DNA from: Saccharothrix saharensis | Lineage (GTDB): Bacteria > Actinomycetota > Actinomycetes > Mycobacteriales > Pseudonocardiaceae | Direction of reading: 5' to 3' | Assembly (NCBI RefSeq): GCF_006716745.1 | Contig: NZ_VFPP01000001.1 | Coordinates: 3,224,001-3,288,000, forward strand | Length of the DNA: 64,000 nucleotides | In this document: piece by piece, positions 35,135 to 43,674 of the stretch | How positions within the stretch are numbered: the first letter of the stretch is position 1 | Layout of the letters: every line of letters starts with the position of its first letter | The notes under the pieces: generated by a model | The model's database searches: none | What the model was told of the DNA's origin: nothing | What the model saw: the letters and a program-made list of their open reading frames with translations, nothing else | Program-made: the position numbers and the translations under genes

Positions 35135-36228
35135 GGCAGCTCCCTCCTCAGCTCGCCCGCGTGCGTGAGGCAGCAGCCGGACAGCACCTCGTCGGTGAGG
35201 TCGGGGACCACCTGACCGTCCTCCGTCATCATCATCAGGAGGTTGGCCACGTTGCGCGCGTAGAGCCTGCTGGCGTGCACGGGCATGCTGCTGGGCATGT
35301 TCTTCGCGCCGTAGACCAGCACCTCGCCGACCCAGGTCTCCTCGCCGGGGCTGCTCGCGGTGACGTTGCCGCCGGACTCGGCGGCCAGGTCGACCACCAC
35401 CGAGCCCGGCGCCATCGCCTTGAGCATGTCGTTGGTGACCAGCACGGGCGCCTTGCGGCCCGGGATGGCGGCGGTCGAGATCACCACGTCGGAGGCGGCG
35501 ACCCGGTCCGCGATCAGCTCGCGCTGGCGTTCCAGGAACGTCTCCGACTGCGCTTCGGCGTACACGCCCCGCTGGGTTTCGAGGTCCAGTTCGAGGAACC
35601 GCGCGCCGAGGCTCCTCACCTCTTCCTTGGCCGCGGCGCGCACGTCGTAGGCCTCGACCACGGCGCCGAGGCGTCGGGCTGTGGCGATGGCCTGGAGGCC
35701 GGCCACGCCCGCACCGAGGACGAGCACCTTGGCGGGCGGGATCGTGCCCGCCGCCGTGGTGAACATGGGCAGGAACTTCGGCAGCCGGCTCGCCGCCTCC
35801 ATCACCGCCCGGTAGCCCGCCACGAGCGCCTGCGACGACAGGGCGTCCGCGGACTGCGCCCTGGTCACCCTGGGCAGCAGGTCGAGGCTGAACGCGGTGA
35901 CCTTCCGGTCCTTGAGCACCTCGATGAGCTCGGGCTCGGCGGCCGGCTGGAGGAAGCTGACCGTGATGTCGCCCTCGCGGAGGGCGGCGGCCTGCTCGGG
36001 GGTCGGCGGTTGGACGGAGACGATCACGTCGGACTGCCCGGCCGGGTGGTCGGCGACGACGTTCGCACCGGCTGCGCGGTAGGCGGCGTCGGAGGCGTGG
36101 GCGTGTCGGCCCGCTCCGGCTTGCACGTCGACCGTGAGTCCGGCACCGATCAGCGTGGTCACCGTTTCCGGTAGACCGGCTACGCGGCGCTCAGCGGGCC
36201 GCGCCTCGACGGGTATGCCCACTCTCAC
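35131..36228 (-). CDS. pntAA: NAD(P) transhydrogenase subunit alpha, soluble part (PntA N-terminal part)
   Basis: 365 residues starting at GTG. Alanine dehydrogenase/PNT fold: RVGIPVEARPAERRVAGLPE at the N-terminus, NAD-binding VLVLGAGVAGLQAIATARRL in the middle, and the RQREL mobile-loop region. It binds NAD(H). First gene of the pnt operon, 83 bases downstream of nos on the same strand. Confidence 0.95.
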   Translation of the reverse strand: MRVGIPVEARPAERRVAGLPETVTTLIGAGLTVDVQAGAGRHAHASDAAYRAAGANVVADHPAGQSDVIVSVQPPTPEQAAALREGDITVSFLQPAAEPELIEVLKDRKVTAFSLDLLPRVTRAQSADALSSQALVAGYRAVMEAASRLPKFLPMFTTAAGTIPPAKVLVLGAGVAGLQAIATARRLGAVVEAYDVRAAAKEEVRSLGARFLELDLETQRGVYAEAQSETFLERQRELIADRVAASDVVISTAAIPGRKAPVLVTNDMLKAMAPGSVVVDLAAESGGNVTASSPGEETWVGEVLVYGAKNMPSSMPVHASRLYARNVANLLMMMTEDGQVVPDLTDEVLSGCCLTHAGELRRELP

Positions 36229-36276
36229 GGAGAGTCACCCTAGCCGGGCCGAGGTGATCTACGCCACACGTGGGCT

Positions 36277-36286
36277 TTAACGTTAA
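36277..36286. promoter_or_regulatory. Perfect 10-bp palindrome between nos and pntAA
   Basis: TTAACGTTAA stands in the 83-base gap between the nos stop and the pnt operon. It is a rare AT-rich element here and may be part of the pnt promoter or an operator. Confidence 0.35.
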
Positions 36287-36311
36287 CCGTACATACGTCT
36301 TGCTGAGACCT

Positions 36312-37535
36312 TCAGTGGATCACCGGGCAGACGCCCTCGGTGTCGCCGGGGAAGAAGTTCGGCACCAGCTCGCGCTTGTCGTAGTACCGGTGGAAGACGC
36401 TGGTGATGCCGCTCGACATCGGCGGCACGATCCACGTCCAGTCCGCCGGGCACGACCGGCCCGCCGCCTCCTCCTTCTCGACGTGGGTGAGGAACCGGTC
36501 GGACTCGGTGTGGTGGTCGGTGATCGTCACGCCGGCCTGGGTGAACGAGTGCAGCACCGCGCGGTTCAGCTCGACCAGCACGCGGTCCTTCCACAGCGTC
36601 CGCACCGACGAGGTGTCCAACCCCATCCGCCTGCCCAGGTAGGGCAGCAGGTCGTAGCGGTCGACGTCGGCGAAGTTGCGCGCGCCGATCTCGGTGCCCA
36701 TGTACCAGCCGTTGAACGGCGCGGCCGGGTAGTCGATCCCGCCGATGCGCAGGCGCATGTTGCTGATCGCGGGCACGGCGTGCCAGCGCAGCCCGAGGTC
36801 GGCCAGCCACGGCAGCTCGGGGTGCCCGATCGGCACCTCCAGCACCGCGTCGGGCGGCAGCTCGACCATGGCCGGCTCGGCGTCCTCGCGCTCCACGATC
36901 AGCGGCAGCACGTCGAACGGCCCGCGCCGGGCGGGCGGGCGCCACCCCAGGTCGATCGCCGCGGCGGTCAGCTCGACGTTGCGCCGGTCGCCCAGCACGC
37001 CGCCGTCCGAGCCGACGTAGCCCGCGTACCGGATCAGCTGCTCGTTGCGGATCCGCGGGGCGGGCCTGCCGGGCTCGTCGGGGGCGAACACGCTGATCAC
37101 CGGGCGGACCTTGCCGCCGTTGCCGGCGAGCTCGAGGTGCTCGACGCACTCGTCCGCGACCTCCTTGGGATCGCGCAGGTCGCGCAGGTCGCGGACCTTG
37201 AGGCTGCGCCAGTACAGCCGGCCGATGCAGCGCGCGCTGTTGCGCCACGCCACCCGTGCGCCGAACGTCAGCTCGTCGGGCGTGTGGCGGTAGGTGCCGG
37301 TCGCCGCGACTTCGGCGTGCATCTCGGCGAGGCGGTACTCGACGGGACCGAGTTCGGGGTGTTCGGAGTGGTGCAGGCGGAGGAACTCCTCGGCCTCGGC
37401 GAGGTCGACGGTGGGCGCGGCGGAGTCGTGCAGGGGGATGGCTTCAGCCGGACACGAGGGGACGGGGGCCATGGCGGGACACCGTAGTTGGACCTTCGCC
37501 GTCGCTGCACCGCCGTGCCGGGTGCCGAAGTGCAT
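36312..37535 (-). CDS. nos: Bacterial nitric oxide synthase (oxygenase domain only)
   Basis: 407 residues from the ATG at 37535, supported by AGTAGGT seven bases upstream; an ATG at 37472 would give 386 residues. Heme ligand Cys103 is in WRNSARCIGRLYW. The arginine-binding region WYMGTEIGARNF and the C-terminal SSGITSVFHRYYDKRELVPN are conserved. There is no reductase domain, as usual in bacteria, so electrons come from other flavoproteins. The enzyme makes NO and citrulline from arginine using NADPH and oxygen. The transhydrogenase operon follows on the same strand. Confidence 0.95.
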   Translation of the reverse strand: MHFGTRHGGAATAKVQLRCPAMAPVPSCPAEAIPLHDSAAPTVDLAEAEEFLRLHHSEHPELGPVEYRLAEMHAEVAATGTYRHTPDELTFGARVAWRNSARCIGRLYWRSLKVRDLRDLRDPKEVADECVEHLELAGNGGKVRPVISVFAPDEPGRPAPRIRNEQLIRYAGYVGSDGGVLGDRRNVELTAAAIDLGWRPPARRGPFDVLPLIVEREDAEPAMVELPPDAVLEVPIGHPELPWLADLGLRWHAVPAISNMRLRIGGIDYPAAPFNGWYMGTEIGARNFADVDRYDLLPYLGRRMGLDTSSVRTLWKDRVLVELNRAVLHSFTQAGVTITDHHTESDRFLTHVEKEEAAGRSCPADWTWIVPPMSSGITSVFHRYYDKRELVPNFFPGDTEGVCPVIH

Positions 37536-37673
37536 TCAAGACCTACTGCTGATGGCGGACAGTAAGCGCTTGATCGCGCAGAAGGGTGAGGCTTCCAGCG
37601 GAAACGAGTGATATTCGATCGTTATCCAGCCGAATCGCGGCGGTTACTTGTGATTTACCTCACAGCAGCATAT

Positions 37674-38777
37674 TCACCTATCGGGTGACAGCGACGGCGG
37701 CGTCCACGCCATGAACCGGGCCATCCCGCGCAGCCCGATCGACGGCGGGACGGCGCGCATGGCGGTGTCACGCGCCTTCACGAGCACCGGGTTCCGCAGC
37801 TTGTGCCCCACCCTCCCGAGCATCCGCGACGCCTTCGCCATCGACTGCGTGCGCGGCCGGCGTTGCCGGTCGTACTCCGCGAGCGCGCCGGCCACGTCGT
37901 CGGCGCGGGCGCACACGGCGGCCAGCACCACGGCGTCCTCGATCGCCATGCACGCGCCTTGGCCCAGGTAGGGCGTCATCGCGTGGGCCGCGTCGCCGAG
38001 CAGCGCCACCCGGCCGCGCACGTAGGTCGGCAGCGGCGCGGCCAGCTCGTGGATGTCGTGCCGCAGCACGGCCTCGGGTGGCGTGGCGTCCAGCAGGTCC
38101 GGGATCGGGTCGTGCCAGTCGGCGACGAGCCGGCGGACCTCGCCCAGCTCGTCCGCCGAACGGCCACCGGCAGGGGCGGTCGTGGCCGCGTACCAGCAGA
38201 CCCGACCGTCACCGAGCGGGAGGACGCCGAACTCGGCGCCGGGACCGAGGGTCTGGCCGAGGCCGAGGTCGCGGGGGAACACGGCTCTCGTCACGCTGCG
38301 CCACGCCGTGGTGCCCGTGTACACCGGCTGGGGCATTCCCGGGAACAGCGCCTGCCGGGTTCGGCTGCGCAGGCCGTCCGCCGCGACCACGAGGTCGGCG
38401 TCCAGGTCGTCCACGTCCGTCACCTCGGTGTCGGTGACCAGGCACGCCGGCGGCAGCGCCGACCGCAGCACCCGGTGCAGGTCGGCCCGGTGCACCGCGA
38501 CCACGTGGTCCTCGTGCGAGGCGTCGACCCGCGTCAGCGTCCGGCCCCTCGGGTCGCGGATGCCGCCGGGCACGCGGGGCGTGCCGATCCGCCGCACCTC
38601 GTCGGCCAGCCCCAGCGCCGCCAGGGCCCGCAGGGCGTTCGGCATCACGCCGACGCCCGCGCCGACCTCGCCGAACTCCGGCACGCGTTCCAGCACCCCG
38701 ACCTCCCAGCCGACCTGCCGCAACGCGACCGCCGCCGTGACGCCACCGAGGCCACCACCCACCACGAGCGCTTTCAT
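37674..38777 (-). CDS. FAD-dependent monooxygenase (salicylate hydroxylase/UbiH type)
   Basis: 367 residues. GxGxxG-type FAD motif KALVVGGGLGGVTAAVALR, DG motif VVAADGLRSRTRQ and GD motif LLGDAAHAMTPYLGQGACMA are all present. Enzymes of this family hydroxylate aromatic or other small substrates with NAD(P)H and oxygen; the substrate is not readable. It is divergent from a TetR regulator, and a twin palindromic operator covers both ribosome binding sites. Confidence 0.88.
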   Translation of the reverse strand: MKALVVGGGLGGVTAAVALRQVGWEVGVLERVPEFGEVGAGVGVMPNALRALAALGLADEVRRIGTPRVPGGIRDPRGRTLTRVDASHEDHVVAVHRADLHRVLRSALPPACLVTDTEVTDVDDLDADLVVAADGLRSRTRQALFPGMPQPVYTGTTAWRSVTRAVFPRDLGLGQTLGPGAEFGVLPLGDGRVCWYAATTAPAGGRSADELGEVRRLVADWHDPIPDLLDATPPEAVLRHDIHELAAPLPTYVRGRVALLGDAAHAMTPYLGQGACMAIEDAVVLAAVCARADDVAGALAEYDRQRRPRTQSMAKASRMLGRVGHKLRNPVLVKARDTAMRAVPPSIGLRGMARFMAWTPPSLSPDR

Positions 38778-38781
38778 GCCC

Positions 38782-38830
38782 CTCCTTCTACAGCTGTAGA
38801 TACCAGTACTCTACAGCTGTAGAAGGAGGA
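38782..38830. promoter_or_regulatory. Twin TetR operator overlapping both ribosome binding sites
   Basis: CTACAGCTGTAG occurs twice as a perfect 12-bp palindrome (38788-38799 and 38811-38822), centres 23 bp apart. The whole stretch is itself a long inverted repeat: the outer sequences are the AAGGAGG ribosome binding sites of the two divergent genes. The centre is TACCAGTAC. Confidence 0.85.
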
Positions 38831-38836
38831 CGCACT

Positions 38837-39421
38837 GTGACGGAGCGCATGGCGGCCCTCGCCGACGCGGCGATCCACGTGGTGGCCACCAAGGGCATGC
38901 GCGGGCTGACCCACCGCGCGGTGGACGCGCAGGCGGGCGTGCCGACCGGCTCGACCTCGGCCTACTTCCGCACCCGCAAAGCGCTGGTCGAGGGCGTGGT
39001 GCAGCGGCTCGCCGACCTCGACACCGCCGAGGTCGCGGAGGCCCGGCTGACCGTCCCGCTCGACCCCGACCTGCTCGCCGAGTCGGTCGCGCACGTGCTG
39101 GACCGGTGGATGACCACCGGCCGCGAGCGCACGCTGGCCCGGTACGCGTGCCTGCTGGAGGCCACCCACCACCACGAGCTGCGCGGCATCCTGGCCCACG
39201 GCGAACAACCGCGTGCCCAGGCTCGGGAGCTGCTGGCGGCGTTGGGCGCACCCGACCCCGAGCGGCAGAGCCGGGAGCTGGTGGCGTTCGTGGACGGCCT
39301 GCTGTTCGACCGGCTGGTCGGCGCGGGCGCGCTCGGCGCACCCGCGCCCGGGACGCCGGAGAGCGTGGCCGAGCTGACCGCCGCGATCCGCGCGGCGCTG
39401 CGCGGCGTGCTCGGGAGGTGA
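38837..39421 (+). CDS. TetR-family regulator of the divergent monooxygenase
   Basis: 194 residues from a GTG with AAGGAGG upstream. The N-terminal helix-turn-helix is LTHRAVDAQAGVPTGSTSAY followed by FRTRKALVEG. The C-terminal domain resembles TetR_C regulators of small aromatic ligands. Its own ribosome binding site lies within the operator, so it very likely represses itself and the monooxygenase, releasing both when a ligand (perhaps the substrate) binds. Confidence 0.9.
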   Translation: MTERMAALADAAIHVVATKGMRGLTHRAVDAQAGVPTGSTSAYFRTRKALVEGVVQRLADLDTAEVAEARLTVPLDPDLLAESVAHVLDRWMTTGRERTLARYACLLEATHHHELRGILAHGEQPRAQARELLAALGAPDPERQSRELVAFVDGLLFDRLVGAGALGAPAPGTPESVAELTAAIRAALRGVLGR

Positions 39422-39735
39422 GTGGCGCCCGTCGCCACCGTCGTAGGCATGTGGGTGTTCCGGGCCCTCCCCTCTGGGCAGGAGGCAGCCGTCCACCCCC
39501 CGCGCACGACGCGTGACGAGGTTCTCGAGCCGTCCTCCAGTCATGCGGAGATTCCCGCGCGGCCACCGGGTCGGCCACGCGGTCGACCCCGGCCTCGCGG
39601 AGATCGTCGAGCAGGCCCTGAACGCGACACGCCTGGAGGACCTCGGCGTCGGCAGGCTCCTCGACCGACGTGATCGAGGCCGGGCCGGGGTGGCGCGAAG
39701 GGGGCGGTGCGCGTCGGCACCGCCCCCTCCCTCGT
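39422..39735. other. Gene-free stretch after the TetR gene
   Basis: 314 bases. A short plus-strand frame near 39540-39700 (AVDPGLAEIVEQALNATRLE) is open but unsupported. The only clear element is the hairpin at 39700-39727. Confidence 0.4.
39700..39727 (-). terminator. Terminator of the ABC exporter/XRE operon
   Basis: A perfect 11-bp stem (39700-39710 with 39717-39727), 6-base loop, starts 8 bases after the XRE gene stop in the direction of transcription. Confidence 0.75.
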
Positions 39736-39975
39736 CTACGCGGACCGCTCGGAGCTGCCCAGCCGGGGGAACGGGTCGGTCGAGAACACGACCTCCACCG
39801 GCACCTCGAAGTACTGCGCGATGCGCAGCGCCAGGTACAGGCTGGGGCTGTACTCACCCCGTTCGAGGTAGCCCACGGTCTGGTAGTGGATGCCCAACGC
39901 CTCGGAGAGCTGCCGGCGTGACACACCCCGTTCCGCGCGCAGCATCGCGATCCGGTTGTAGACGCTTTCGCTCAT
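39736..39975 (-). CDS. Small XRE/Cro-type regulator
   Basis: 79 residues, almost all one helix-turn-helix: RIAMLRAERGVSRRQLSEAL and GIHYQTVGYLERGEYSPSLY, then EVPVEVVFST. The start overlaps the stop of the ABC permease by 4 bases. Such mini-XRE proteins often accompany two-gene ABC-2 exporters and probably regulate the operon. Confidence 0.9.
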   Translation of the reverse strand: MSESVYNRIAMLRAERGVSRRQLSEALGIHYQTVGYLERGEYSPSLYLALRIAQYFEVPVEVVFSTDPFPRLGSSERSA

Positions 39976-40823
39976 CGCACCCTCTGCAGCGCCGCCTGTC
40001 GGCGCTGCTCCATATCCGATCCGGACTCCCGGCGAGCCATCCGACGCAGGATCGTAGGCGCTAGCACGAAGCCGACCACCGCCCACACCCCGAGCACGCC
40101 CACCATCTCCGTGATCCGCCAGGTGCCGCCGAGCTCCGCGGCCGCCGCCGCGTCCGGCAGCAGCGCCGCCCTGGCGCCGTGCCCCGCCCAGTACACCGGG
40201 AACACCTGGGCCACGCCCTGCAACCAGCCCGGCATCGCGGTGATCGGGTAGAAGATGCCCGAGATCGCGATGATGCCCATCATCGGCAGCATGGTGATGC
40301 CCATCGCGCCGCCGGGGCTCTTGGTGATCGACCCGGCCACCGCGCCCCAGGGCAGCATCGACGCCATGCCGAGCGCCAGCACGGCGGCCAGGCCGAGGAC
40401 ACCGCCCACACCCGCGCCCGCCAGCACGTTCACCAGGAACAGGCCGGGCACCAGCACGACCACCAGACCCGACAGCGAGTCCAGCGACGTCTGCACGGTC
40501 CGGCCGACCAGGTAGCCGATCATGCCGTTCGGCACCGCCTTGGCGCGCAGCAGCGTGCCGTCCTCGCGGTTGGTCGAGAGCTGGCCCGCGGGACCGACCA
40601 GGGCACCGAACACCATCCCCATGCCGAGCATGCTGGGCAGGGTGAGCGTGGCGAGCGAGACGCCGGAGCCCTCGACCGACGAGTCGCGCTGGAACCACAG
40701 CACGGTCAGCGCGGCGAGCCCGGTGAACACGTTGTACCACTGGTCCGAGCTGCCCATGGAGTGGCGGAACTCGCGCACGCCGCGGTCCACGCCGAGCCGG
40801 ATCGCCTGGGCCTTGGTGTTCAC
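39972..40823 (-). CDS. ABC-2 type permease
   Basis: 283 residues with six membrane helices. The segment GALVGPAGQLSTNREDGTLL before helix 3 and the SGIFYPITAMPGWLQ loop are typical of ABC-2 drug/antibiotic exporters. It overlaps the ATPase gene upstream and the XRE gene downstream by 4 bases each. Confidence 0.88.
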   Translation of the reverse strand: MNTKAQAIRLGVDRGVREFRHSMGSSDQWYNVFTGLAALTVLWFQRDSSVEGSGVSLATLTLPSMLGMGMVFGALVGPAGQLSTNREDGTLLRAKAVPNGMIGYLVGRTVQTSLDSLSGLVVVLVPGLFLVNVLAGAGVGGVLGLAAVLALGMASMLPWGAVAGSITKSPGGAMGITMLPMMGIIAISGIFYPITAMPGWLQGVAQVFPVYWAGHGARAALLPDAAAAAELGGTWRITEMVGVLGVWAVVGFVLAPTILRRMARRESGSDMEQRRQAALQRVR

Positions 40824-41719
40824 CGCAGCGCCACCTCCTCTTCCGTCGCCTGCCCGCTCTCGTGCCGCTGCACGAGTGCCATGTAGGTGTCCTCCAACGT
40901 GCTGCGGCGCACCTCCAGCTCGGAGATGCCGCTGGTGTGCTGCCGGAACAGGTCGCGCACGAACGCCGTCGCGTCGTCGGTCGTGTGCACGTGCCGCAGG
41001 CCGTCGTGCGTCCAGCGGACCTCGGACTTGCCCTCGACCTGACGGCTGAGCTGGTCGGGGCTGCCGTCGGCGATGATCCGGCCGCCCGCGAGCACCAGGA
41101 TCCGGTCGGCCAGCTTCTCGGCCTCCGCCAGGTCGTGCGTGGTGAGCAGGATCGTCATGCCCTCCAGGTCCGACAGCCGGTGCACCAGGTCGTGGAAGTC
41201 GCGGCGCGCGTGCGGGTCGAACCCGGCCGTCGGCTCGTCCAGGAACAGCAGGTCGGGCTTGCCGACGATGCCGATCGCCACGTCCAGCCGCCGCCGCTGG
41301 CCGCCGGACAGGCTGCCGACCTTCTTGTGCGCGTGCTCGGCCAGGCCGACGGTCTCGATCAGCTCGTCGGTGTCGAACGGCCGGGACTGGCCCGGCGTCG
41401 CGTAGGGCTCGTAGTAGCGGCCGAGGTGGTGCAGCAGCTCGCGCACCTTCCAGCGGCCGTGGTCGCGCCAGGACTGGAGCACCACGCCGAGCCGGGCGCG
41501 CCAGGCCTCGTCGCCGGTCGCCGGGTCGACGCCCAGCACCCGCACGTGGCCGTCGGAGGGCAGCCGGAAGCCCTCCAGGATCTCGATCGTCGTGGTCTTG
41601 CCCGCGCCGTTGGGCCCCAGCAGGGCCACCACCTCACCCGGGCCCGCGGTGAAGTCGACCCCGTGCAGCACGTCCGTCGTGCCGTAGCGCATCCGCAGAT
41701 CGCGCACCTCGATGACCAA
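40820..41719 (-). CDS. ABC exporter ATP-binding protein
   Basis: 299 residues from a TTG at 41719 with a GGGAGGTGAGGG ribosome binding site. Walker A GPNGAGKTTT, Q-loop VLQS, signature SLSGGQRRRLDVA, Walker B LLFLDEPTAGFD and H-loop TTHDLAEAE are intact. The C-terminal 70 residues match the DrrA/CcmA-type extension. With the permease it forms an exporter for an unknown small molecule or peptide. Confidence 0.92.
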   Translation of the reverse strand: MVIEVRDLRMRYGTTDVLHGVDFTAGPGEVVALLGPNGAGKTTTIEILEGFRLPSDGHVRVLGVDPATGDEAWRARLGVVLQSWRDHGRWKVRELLHHLGRYYEPYATPGQSRPFDTDELIETVGLAEHAHKKVGSLSGGQRRRLDVAIGIVGKPDLLFLDEPTAGFDPHARRDFHDLVHRLSDLEGMTILLTTHDLAEAEKLADRILVLAGGRIIADGSPDQLSRQVEGKSEVRWTHDGLRHVHTTDDATAFVRDLFRQHTSGISELEVRRSTLEDTYMALVQRHESGQATEEEVALR

Positions 41720-41759
41720 GGACCCTCACCTCCCCCTGTCAGAGTTCTCGGTCATTTTG

Positions 41760-41826
41760 TAGCACATCTGCTATCAGTCGTACTACACCCCTTCCCTACG
41801 CCATATTTACTTCACGGGTTCGTGAA
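41760..41826. promoter_or_regulatory. Inverted repeats between the ABC operon and the P450 gene
   Basis: Two elements: TAGCA-CATC-TGCTA at 41760-41773 and TTCACG-GGTT-CGTGAA at 41811-41826. The first lies near the ABC operon start, the second 52 bases before the P450 start. Either could bind a regulator; the small XRE protein is a candidate for the first. Confidence 0.4.
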
Positions 41827-41877
41827 ACTTCTGTATGTTGCGAAGTAGGTCCCTTAACGCACTGGGAGGTGTGCGAG

Positions 41878-43077
41878 ATGACCGAAACGCTGTACTCCGA
41901 GCTGCCCACGCAACGCCCCACGGCGTTCGACCCGCCCGCGGAGTTGGGGTTGCTCCGCGAACGGGCGCCGATCAGCCGGATGAAGTTCCCCGACGGGCAC
42001 CTGGGGTGGCTCGTGACCAACTACGAGCTGGCCCGCGAGGTGCACGCGGACCGCCGGTTCAGCAGCCGGGTCGAGCTCCAGCACTCGCCGCGGACGGTCG
42101 GCGGCGAGCCGGTGGCGCAACGGCCGCCGGCCAAGCCGGGCATGTTCATCGGGATGGACGCGCCCGACCACACCCGCTACCGCAAGCTGCTCACCGGGCA
42201 GTTCACCGTGCGGAGGATGAACCAGCTCCTGCCGCGGATCGAGCAGATCGTGGCCGAGCACCTGGCCGCGCTGCGGGCGGCCGGGTCGCCCGCGGACCTG
42301 GTGGCGAACTTCGCGCTGCCGGTGCCGTCGATGGTGATCTGCGAGCTGCTGGGGGTGCCCTACGAGGACCGTGAGGCGTTCCAGCAGGACACGGCGAAGC
42401 TGCTGAGCCTGGACTCCACGATGGACGAGATCATGGCGGCGTTCGAGCGGCTGGAGGACTTCGTGCTCCGGCTGGCCGAGCGCAAGCACGTGGAGCCGGG
42501 CGACGACATGCTGACCGGGCTGGTCGCCACCGGCGAGCTGACCGACTCCGAAGTCGCCAACATGGGGTTGCTGCTGCTCGTCGCGGGCCACGAGACCACG
42601 GCGAACATGCTGGGCATCGGGACGTTGCTGCTGTTGCAGCGGCCCGACCAGCTCGCGGCGCTGCGGGCCGACCCGTCGTTGGTGGACAACGCGGTCGAGG
42701 AGCTGATGCGGTACCTGACGATCATCCAGTTCGGCACGGTGCGCACGGCCCTGGAGGACGTGGAGGTCGGCGGCGTGGTGGTCCGGGCGGGTGAGTCGGT
42801 CTCCATCTCGGTGGCCGCCGCCAACCGGGACCCGGCGCGGTTCGAGCGGCCGGACGAGTTCGACGTCCACCGGTCCGCGTCCGGGCACCTCGGGTTCGGC
42901 CACGGCGTGCACCAGTGCCTGGGCCAGCAGCTCGCCCGGATCGAGATGCGGGTCGGGTTCAGCGCGTTGTTCCGGGAGTTCCCGGACCTGCGGCTGGCGG
43001 TGCCCGCCGAGGATGTCAAACTCCGCACCGACATGGCGATCTACGGGGTGCACGAACTGCCGGTGGAGTTCTCGTGA
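41878..43077 (+). CDS. Cytochrome P450
   Basis: 399 residues from the ATG at 41878 with GGGAGG upstream (a GTG three codons earlier is less likely). I-helix AGHETT at 236-241, ExxR as EELMR, and heme-binding GFGHGVHQCLGQQLAR with Cys347. It is a class I bacterial P450 close to CYP105/107-type hydroxylases. The ferredoxin gene that follows overlaps its stop and is the likely electron donor. The substrate is unknown. Confidence 0.94.
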   Translation: MTETLYSELPTQRPTAFDPPAELGLLRERAPISRMKFPDGHLGWLVTNYELAREVHADRRFSSRVELQHSPRTVGGEPVAQRPPAKPGMFIGMDAPDHTRYRKLLTGQFTVRRMNQLLPRIEQIVAEHLAALRAAGSPADLVANFALPVPSMVICELLGVPYEDREAFQQDTAKLLSLDSTMDEIMAAFERLEDFVLRLAERKHVEPGDDMLTGLVATGELTDSEVANMGLLLLVAGHETTANMLGIGTLLLLQRPDQLAALRADPSLVDNAVEELMRYLTIIQFGTVRTALEDVEVGGVVVRAGESVSISVAAANRDPARFERPDEFDVHRSASGHLGFGHGVHQCLGQQLARIEMRVGFSALFREFPDLRLAVPAEDVKLRTDMAIYGVHELPVEFS

Positions 43078-43268
43078 AGATCGAAGTCGATCCGGACCGC
43101 TGCGCGGGGTCGGGGATGTGCGCGTTGACCGACCCGGCCGTGTTCGACCAGGACGAGGTGGACGGGACGGTCGTGCTGCTGGAGCCGTCACCGACGGGCG
43201 AGCACGAGAAGGCGGCGCGTGAAGCGGCGCACCTGTGCCCGGCCGGCGCGATCCGCGTCCTGGAGTGA
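43074..43268 (+). CDS. [3Fe-4S] ferredoxin partner of the P450
   Basis: 64 residues; the GTG overlaps the P450 stop (GTGA). The cluster ligands are C-x5-C in RCAGSGMCA and a later Cys in HLCPAGAI, the pattern of CYP-linked 3Fe-4S ferredoxins. It passes electrons from a ferredoxin reductase, not in this window, to the P450. Confidence 0.93.
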   Translation: MKIEVDPDRCAGSGMCALTDPAVFDQDEVDGTVVLLEPSPTGEHEKAAREAAHLCPAGAIRVLE

Positions 43269-43326
43269 CCAGGGCTGCCGGGGCCGTCCGCGGGCGGTCC
43301 CGGCGGTGGTCGTGCGCGGCGGTCGC

Positions 43327-43674
43327 TCAGAGCGACAGGTGCACGCGCAGGGCGTCGTCGAGCTGCTTGAGCACCGCGGGCGGCAGGCCGCCGATCCGGG
43401 CGCGGAGCCGGGCCGCGGCGACCGTGCGCACCTGCTCGGCCTGGGCCTTCGAGTCCGCGCCGAGCCCGCAGTCCTTGGCGGGCAGCAGCACCTGGAACGG
43501 GTACACCTTCGCGGTGTTGGAGGTGATCGGCACCACGGTCACCACACCCCGGCCGCCCCGTCCGGCGGCCCGGTTCGCCGCGTCGTTGCTCACGACCACG
43601 GCCGGGCGGATCTTGTTCGCCTCGGCGCCCCGCACCGGCTCCAGGTCCACCCAGTAGATGTCACCTCGCCGCAT
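43327..43674 (-). CDS. mazF: MazF/PemK-type endoribonuclease toxin
   Basis: 115 residues from the ATG at 43674; a GTG at 43683 would add three. MRRGDIYWVDLEPVRGAE, KIRPAVVVSND and VVPITSNTAKVYPFQV are the standard MazF beta-barrel motifs. The family cuts mRNA at short sites to stop growth. It overlaps the antitoxin gene end by 14 bases. Confidence 0.9.
   Translation of the reverse strand: MRRGDIYWVDLEPVRGAEANKIRPAVVVSNDAANRAAGRGGRGVVTVVPITSNTAKVYPFQVLLPAKDCGLGADSKAQAEQVRTVAAARLRARIGGLPPAVLKQLDDALRVHLSL

Noticed and set aside
39422-39735. Small gene after the TetR gene
   Set aside because: An open frame exists but has no ribosome binding site or recognisable sequence and runs into the terminator of the opposite operon.
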